The translations under genes were made by a program, and so were the position numbers. Shown here one piece after another: positions 58,441 to 64,000 of a stretch of DNA of 64,000 nt. Numbering within the stretch: position 1 is the first letter of the stretch; each line of letters begins with the position of its first letter. Under the pieces are notes generated by a model. That model searched no databases. It saw nothing but the letters and a program-made list of their open reading frames with translations, and was not told where the DNA came from. Source of the DNA: Megaustenia siamemsis (lineage: Eukaryota; Mollusca; Gastropoda; Stylommatophora; Ariophantidae); assembly GCA_032433765.1 (NCBI GenBank), contig JAVIAB010000101.1, positions 58,815,092-58,879,091 on the forward strand, written 5' to 3'.

Positions 58441-58623
58441 GCTAAGTTGAATAGTGAGACATCTGATCGTGTGCGAATTTAAGTGTTTCCTAAACTGTTC
58501 TCAACTGCCTATTTTAGAAGAGCACGAAAAAAAATACACAAAAATAATAACACGCGCAGACATAAAAGCATGTTGGTCAGAAACCTTTAAAGAAATTCTT
58601 AACCATCCACTACCCCACAACTT

Positions 58624-59584
58624 CCGTTTCAAAATGGTGGAACGTTTCACGTTCTGTCGATCACTGCAGCAAAATGTTTCTCTGGTTTGATTAATTTAGG
58701 CTCTCTGACGTATGTTTCTGTGTTGAAATCAAAATGATGTTCTACTTAGCAAATCTGCGCTGCCGAGTACACACAGCAATGTTCCTTTTTGACAAGTCAA
58801 GTATTGTTTGTAAAAGCGACCTTCACCATCTAGTTTTGACATGCGGTTTACGTCACATTGTGTGCTGTTCAATGGCCAACGTTGGTATTATTTGACGCAA
58901 GTTATTTCATTGCTGAAACGCATTTAATGTAGACTGCTCCGTCAAGTCGACCGATTATTTTCTTCTTTGGGGAATTTGGACCGTGTTTCGTTCGTTCTAC
59001 GCTAACCGTACGGCCTGTTGTTTGATGTGTGACGGGGATAATTCGACAACTAACTGTGTGTTTATATGTTCGGTTTGCAGTCAAGAACGATATCCTAACA
59101 TCATCAATCGCTATACATTTTTTGTTCTCAGTATGACGATCATCATTTTCGGGAGAACGTGAAATTCCGGTATATGGTGGATAGGCGGCAGGAACCATTG
59201 AAGGCTATGTCTGAAAAGTGTTCCTTGTTGCAGTTTCCTCATATTCCAAGTCCGGCTTGTTGCAGGAGCTACTGAGTTAAGTGCTCTGTGCACACCGTGA
59301 GCTGTGTGTCTCATCCGTGTTGATCATGTTTCGATATTCCAATTGTTTACGATGAATGATGATATCGTATGACAGGGAACATTTGGCTGTGTTCACTTTC
59401 TGCTCGGTTTCGCCTTATGTCTTTTGGCGTGTACTGAAACTGCTACGATGGGGACTACAGTTACCTTTCTTTGTTTGGGAGATGATTTAGTAATTCGGAT
59501 GATTCCACTGGCACGGGCGGTTGAGCAATTATGGATTTTAATTCGTTTACAGTGATACCGAGGACTTCCATAACCAATAACCAA
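58624..59584 (+). mobile_element. Retroposon C, copy 2, nested in the LINE
   Basis: TACCCCACAACTT (58,611-58,623) and TACCCACAACTT (59,585-59,596) form a nearly perfect TSD. The 961-bp insertion ends in CCATAACCAATAACCAA, the same kind of tail as copy 1. The last about 475 bp match copy 1 (for example ATGATGATCGTC and GAATCATCCGAATTACTAA in inverse orientation). The sequence 5' of that differs from copy 1. Confidence 0.82.
58917..59162 (+). other. Cys-containing open frame in retroposon C copy 2
   Basis: A sense frame open from just after a TGA (58,914) to TGA at 59,160 encodes about 81 residues with CCLMCDGDNSTTNCVFICSV and CSQERYP. It occupies the same position relative to the shared 3' end as the Cys-rich frame of copy 1. 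Both contain an NCVF tetrapeptide, but the two are otherwise not clearly alignable. It may be coincidence. The opposite strand has an overlapping 98-codon frame without features. Confidence 0.25.
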
Positions 59585-60105
59585 TACCCACAACTTAATA
59601 GATTTTGAAGCTAAAGCATTAGGCATCAAAATTAGATATAAATTTAGATGGCCTCACTGTGAGCAAAATTAAGAGCATCCTTAAAACGTATAGGCAACAA
59701 TAAGATTGCTGGCGAGGATAAGTTAACAGCTGAGATCCTGAAGGCAATTGATGGCCATAATTTAATAACCTCCAGAAAATGTTCAACATCATTTGGTAAG
59801 CAGAGAAGGTGCGTCATTAGTGGAAAAAAGGAACCATTGTTAAGGTACTGAAAAAGTGCAATCTCAGAGATTGTAACCACTGAAGAGACGTGAGACTTTT
59901 AGCAGTTATCTCAAAGATATTCTGCAAAATCATCACGAATAGAATAAAGGATTCAATAGATACAGTAATGCGTGAAGAATAGGCTGGGTTTAGAAAATGG
60001 AGAAGCTGCCTTGACCACCCGTTACTCTACGACTTATTTTTGAGCAAGACATTAAAAAGCAAAAACCTTTTTGTACTTAACTTCATTGACTTCTAAGAAG
60101 CATTC

Positions 60106-60107
60106 TA

Positions 60108-60150
<43 letters not shown>

Positions 60151-60870
60151 GATCATGGCTCATTCAGAGTAGGATTCCAGACTCTCTTATGAAGGCAGCT
60201 GTCTGTTTAAGTGATTCGGTTGTCCTATATAGTTTCTCTTCCAGGGAGGTGGGTGTGGACCACATTGTCCCTTCGAAGCATGGGGCCTGGTATTCCACCT
60301 GCCTGAGTGGACTCCACAGACAGAAGACCATAATTAAAGTCTGTTAGATCCATTCCGACTGAGTAGATGTTAGAACGTTCGTTGCACTGTGTTATGCGCC
60401 AATGGCCCAGTGCATCCGATTTCTGTCAGCATTTTATTTAGGTTTGCTTTCCTTATCCTGTGATTATCCCCAATCTTACTGCAAGGCAGCAGATCGTCCT
60501 TTCTGTAGGGTGATTCTGCCCTTAGATGGTCGGACCTCCGGGTTTACGGGCACCATTTGCCCGAGCTTTGTGTAGTTATTTTATATTAGCAGCACACCTC
60601 TATATCAAAGGTCGGCCACTGTTCCACTAGTGGACACGTTTAGAGGTCGGTCAAGCCGCTTACCCCTAGGCATCAGATAGATAGTGCCTAAGCTCTCTCC
60701 ATGCATGAATTCACTGTTCAAGTTATTAAACATGGGTCAACTTACATTGAGTCCTCAATGAATGAAAATACCATCCAATCCTTATCAATAAAATTACACT
60801 AACATCATCGAAGAAATAAAAACAATCTCAGGAATCATGCAGGATAACTGCTACAGACATATGTTTCTTA
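60106..60870 (-). mobile_element. Retroposon with (AG)n tail shared with the RNase H LINE, 11-bp TSD
   Basis: AAGAAGCATTC occurs at 60,095-60,105 and 60,871-60,881, splitting the LINE codons for EAF. The 765-bp insertion is on the minus strand and ends in an (AG)n tail (TC repeats at 60,107-60,148). The last about 150 bp match the LINE at 32,645. A further stretch (GGAATGGATCTAACAGACTT then GTCTTCTGTCTGTGG) matches 7,553-7,620. The upstream 450 bp do not encode RNase H, so this is a composite: a different head on a LINE-type 3' end, the layout of a SINE that borrows its partner LINE's tail. Confidence 0.8.
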
Positions 60871-61984
60871 AAGAAGCATTCGACAGCATTCATAGAGATT
60901 CTTTGTAGAAAATTCTGAGGCAATATGGCTTACTATCGAAAGTCATAAATATTATCAAAGACATGTATGATGGCTACACATGTGCAGTTCGTACAGAGGA
61001 AGGACTGAGCGAATGTTTTCCAATAGAAACAGGGGTTAAAAAAGGATGCATTTTATCGCCATTGTTACTTGGAGTTGTTATTGAATGCATGATGAAGAAA
61101 TACTACACAGGTTACATAGGCATCAAATGGATACAAAGAGAACATTGGGAGGATCTCAACTTTGCTGATAACGTAGTCCTCATCAGCAGTTAGATAAAAA
61201 CGATTGCAGGAAAACACAAATGAACTATCATCAATAGCCAGAAAAAATGTGGCTTGATATCAATCCTGCAAATCTTAATACCTACAGATGACAGAATATA
61301 CATGAAAAACAAACCAGTGGAAAAGATCGATCACTTTATCTTTGAAGTCACATTGATCGAGAAGGGCACACAAGCAACGACATTAGAATCAGAATACCTA
61401 AAGCAGCAATGTCTTTCAGAAGCCTTGAAAAGTTGTGGAAATCCAAACTCATCAGCACAAACACAAAACTTAGACTATTCACATCAAACGTACTGTCAAT
61501 ACTTACTTCTGGCTGTGAGAGTCGGAAAACAACAAGAGACATAGAAACAAAGTTTAATGAATTCGAAAACAAATATCTAAGGAAATACTTGATATAGCGT
61601 TAACGAATAAAAACAAAAACGAGGAAATTCGATAAATCGCCAATCAACCATTAATATCTTCAGTAATCAAGAAGAGACGATGGTCATATGTTGGACATGT
61701 GATGTGGAGAGATAATAGCCGAATAACAACCCAGATGTTGAAAAAAAAAAACGGGTAAGAGGAAAAGAGGCCGACCCAGAGAGACACCGAGAAGAACATT
61801 TGATCAGAGAAACAGATGCAGCTGGAACCGGCTCCCTCAATGAGATAGAGTTGCTTGCACAGAACAGAGACAAATGGCGAGATTTGATAACATATTTTTA
61901 CAAGGATTGAAAACCGCTAGAATAAAAAAAAAAATTAGATAAGAGAAAGAGTGTCTAGATTTATGCCCCATGGGTCGGCTACGG

Positions 61985-62535
61985 CTCGAAAAGTCAATAG
62001 TTAGAAAATAAAAACAAAAAAAGGTGGGGGCGAGGACACATCCATGTTTTACGAACTTTATGAACTTCCAACAAAGTAGATTTTAGCATTCATGTTTTCA
62101 TGAAAGGACATAATCAGCTGAAACAATTTAGGTGGGTAGTCTATTCTTCCCAATACTCTGCAGAGCCCAGCTCTATTTACTGAGTCGAAGGCCTGTGTGA
62201 GATCCACAAAGATATTATAGAGCAGCATATTTTGTTCTTGTCATTATTCTTGTACTTGTGTAAGTGTGAAAATAATGTTTATGTTTGATCACCCGACTCT
62301 GAAGCCGCATTGAGACTCGGGAATAGTACGTTCTGCAAATCTATGCAGGCGTTTTAACACTACTCTTGCAAAATCCTTGCCCACTGGGTTAAAAAAGAGC
62401 GATTCCTCTGTAGTTATTGCATTCACCCCTGTCTCTTTTATGTTTGTGTAGTGTTATGATCTTTGCATTTCTTTTATCATGTGGTACTTCTCCGTTTCTC
62501 CAGCATTAACAATTTGTATAGATATGGAAGTAGAA
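61985..62535 (-). pseudogene. LINE RT fragment (fingers-palm)
   Basis: Minus-strand frames encode CWRNGEVPHDKRNAKIITLH, KHKRDRGECNNYRGIALF, then RVSMRLQSRVIKHKHYFH, SIGKNRLPT, and FVKHGCVLAPT at the left end. This is RT motif 1 through the QG-x-x-LAPTLF motif (Gln changed to His). It stops before the catalytic YADD. Truncated at both ends. Confidence 0.7.
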
Positions 62536-62539
62536 CGTT

Positions 62540-62908
62540 TACGTTCTGCACAATGATTAAACTATACAAATGGTATGCATGTTATTGAAGAGTGCAGAGG
62601 AACAGAAAAGGAGATTGAAAACTCCGGTGAGTCTCGAATTAAGATCGGAATGCACAAAGATTGCGCGGATAATGGAACGGACAAAGAGAGAGACCGGTTT
62701 TTACAAAGCAAGAGGACACCATGAAATCCCGACCATAGGACTTGGAGATATCCGCTTGAAAGGTGGGACGTAAGGTAAACACAGATAAAAAGAGTAATGA
62801 CAAAATATACCAGTAATTTGGAAACAGAATAAGAAATACGTCAAGGTCAGAATATAAATAGATAAACACCAGCAGACAAACTCTTGGCGCTGAACATGAC
62901 AGAGGCAC

Positions 62909-62910
<2 letters not shown>
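62540..62910. other. Non-coding, nothing recognised
   Basis: Overlapping short frames on both strands, none with motifs. Confidence 0.3.

Positions 62911-62953
<43 letters not shown>
62911..62953 (+). repeat. (GA)n microsatellite
   Basis: About 20 GA dinucleotides. It may be the tail of another retroposon of the (AG)n type, but I found no matching body or TSD. Confidence 0.95.
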
Positions 62954-62954
<1 letters not shown>

Positions 62955-62959
62955 AGACA

Positions 62960-63640
62960 TATCTAGAATCGGTTGAGTTTCGACAAGAGAGGAGACATAG
63001 TCAAAGATATCTAGAGAACGGTCAAGGATATGGCGGACAGATCAGTTGATGACATGACGGGGTTATGGTTATTTGAAGACAATTTAAGAATGTAGAGCAG
63101 TTCTTACATATCACAATACTGGAGAATATAATACTAAGTCATGATTGTACAAGTAAATTACGACGGTAGTTTTATGTTGCCTTCCTTCCGTTTGTTTACG
63201 GATGGCTCCGCTAGCTTTGACTAAAAAGTCTCACCCACAAAGCAGTGGGGTTGTTTTACTTCAGAGTAACCTCCCTTAGCCTTTTACTCTCATGAGCACT
63301 CATGGAAGGCAGCAGATAGCCGCAGGTTGTACAATTTACTGCATACAGTAGCAGGTAAAATTACCCGACCTGATAGGCTCTTAAATGTTACTCTTAAAAT
63401 GTGATTATGTAGATTATGTAACATCACATCGGACACACCCGGCATGGAGAATCCAGAACGGCCGAGGCGGCGACGACCATAAGGAGAATGACATTACGTC
63501 TGGCAATGATTGGATAGAAATAACATCAAAGAAAAAGGAGGCTAACCAAAGTAATCATTCAGTTCCACAAGGAGAGCGGAAACTAGGCCTATGGAGCTAA
63601 GGAAAGCCATTCCAAAGTGTCTCCAAGTCAGGGACCTTCA
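62960..63640. other. Non-coding, nothing recognised
   Basis: The segment 63,180-63,340 (GGATGGCTCCGCTAGC through GGAAGGCAGCAGATAGCC) is GC-richer than its surroundings and could be a repeat, but no second copy lies in the window. Confidence 0.3.
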
Positions 63641-63642
63641 AT

Positions 63643-64000
63643 CGAAGGGAGGTCAAAAAGTAATGCACACCAATTTTTTTCTCGGCTAATAATAAAGATA
63701 GGAATATGAAATGTTGCACACTTGGAATATGACATGTTCCAATTATGTGCACCAAATTGCACAGCATTCTGATAAATATTACGCAATCTATGAACCGTTA
63801 AAATGGAGCTTGTCAACAATGTCCGTTACAAACAGCGAATTGTCATAGAATTTCTGGTTGCGGAAAAAGAAACTGTGGCAAACATTCATCAACGACTGTG
63901 TGCAGTGTACAAATGTTCTGCAGTCGATAGGAGCACAGTTAGTCGCTGGGTTCAGAGAATTAAAGCTGCAGAAAGTGTACGAGTGGAGCTGCATGATTTA
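63643..64000 (+). mobile_element. Mariner transposon, left part (cut by window edge)
   Basis: GGGAGGTCAAAAAGTAATGC near 63,647 resembles the terminal inverted repeat of mariner elements, about 155 bp upstream of a mariner transposase start codon. The exact terminus is not certain, since the right end is outside the window. Confidence 0.65.
63803..64000 (+). CDS. Mariner transposase, N-terminal part (partial)
   Basis: An ATG at 63,803 opens a frame of 66 codons that runs off the window without a stop. It begins MELVNNVRYKQRIVIEFLVA and continues with ANIHQRLCAVYKCSAVDRST, VSRWVQRIKA and VELHDL. This is the N-terminal DNA-binding region of mariner-family transposases: the first helix-turn-helix with RIVIEFL and the NIHQRL/VDRSTVSRWV second helix. 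LHDLPR-like linker sequence normally precedes the catalytic domain. The catalytic Asp residues would lie beyond the edge. No stop or frameshift is seen in the visible part, in contrast to every other transposase in the window, so it could be a young copy. Confidence 0.8.
   Translation, partial: MELVNNVRYKQRIVIEFLVAEKETVANIHQRLCAVYKCSAVDRSTVSRWVQRIKAAESVRVELHDL

Larger units (their letters stand above)
58445..61930 (+). mobile_element. LINE with two nested insertions
   Basis: The plus-strand LINE can be followed across two insertions. The linker ADIKACWSETFKEILNHPLP (58,454-58,620) joins to DFEAKALGIKI (59,600) after removing 58,624-59,584. RT blocks NRIKDSIDTV and NFIDF-EAF (59,930-60,105) join to DSIHRDSL-KILRQYGLLSKV (60,882) after removing 60,106-60,870. 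Then come KKGCILSPLLLGVV (60,963-61,193), a catalytic box changed to FADN (61,161-61,172), and the tail RRWSYVGHVMW and RKRGRPRETPRRT (61,670-61,800). It ends in an A-rich stretch near 61,920. The outer 5' boundary is approximate and no outer TSD was found. Confidence 0.75.

Overview
This window is animal nuclear DNA that consists almost entirely of transposable-element debris and satellite-type repeats. I recognise no intact host gene, no rRNA, no functional tRNA, no CRISPR array and no prokaryotic organisation. The LINE, SINE and DNA-transposon families resemble, from memory, those of molluscs, perhaps a gastropod. That is an impression, not a demonstrated assignment. Nearly every long open frame is either a broken transposon protein or an artefact of a tandem repeat whose unit is a multiple of three.

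Layout. 179-2,356: minus-strand LINE with a 14-bp target-site duplication (TSD). 3.6-4.2 kb and 4.86-5.25 kb: 93-bp and 39-bp tandem repeats. 6.2-12.1 kb: fragments of at least four LINE types, including the C-terminus of a restriction-like-endonuclease LINE. 12.3-15.8 kb: purine-rich 30-bp minisatellite with an internal segmental duplication. 15,885-23,305: LINE with a perfect 14-bp TSD. It is interrupted by a 3.8-kb concatemer of a tRNA-like SINE (perfect 14-bp TSD) and by a 1.46-kb retroposon carrying a Cys-rich open frame (perfect 11-bp TSD). 23,604-25,717: DDE transposon. 26-32 kb: 20-bp and 26-bp minisatellites and a decayed unknown protein. 32.6-38.2 kb: LINE fragments. 38.6-42 kb: 44-bp, (AT)n and a large (GATA)n block. 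42.5-46 kb: minisatellite containing a second copy of the DDE transposon and a SINE-like insertion. 46.2-48.5 kb: APE-type LINE. 50,762-52,887: third, divergent DDE transposon. 53-62.5 kb: six LINE fragments, one with two nested insertions that each keep a TSD. 63.8 kb to the right edge: start of a mariner transposase.

The genes do not form a pathway. What links them is the history of insertion. Matching TSDs can be read directly for most well-bounded elements, so several rounds of nested insertion can be ordered. The most unusual structure is the SINE concatemer at 16,051-19,875. Eight head-to-tail 437-bp units are followed by an inverted unit, and the block is bounded by one TSD. Its breakpoints fit twin-primed reverse transcription of a multimeric RNA. 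The second point of interest is a pair of related DDE transposon families whose catalytic spacing (83 residues between the second Asp and the Glu) is far longer than in ordinary Tc1/mariner elements.
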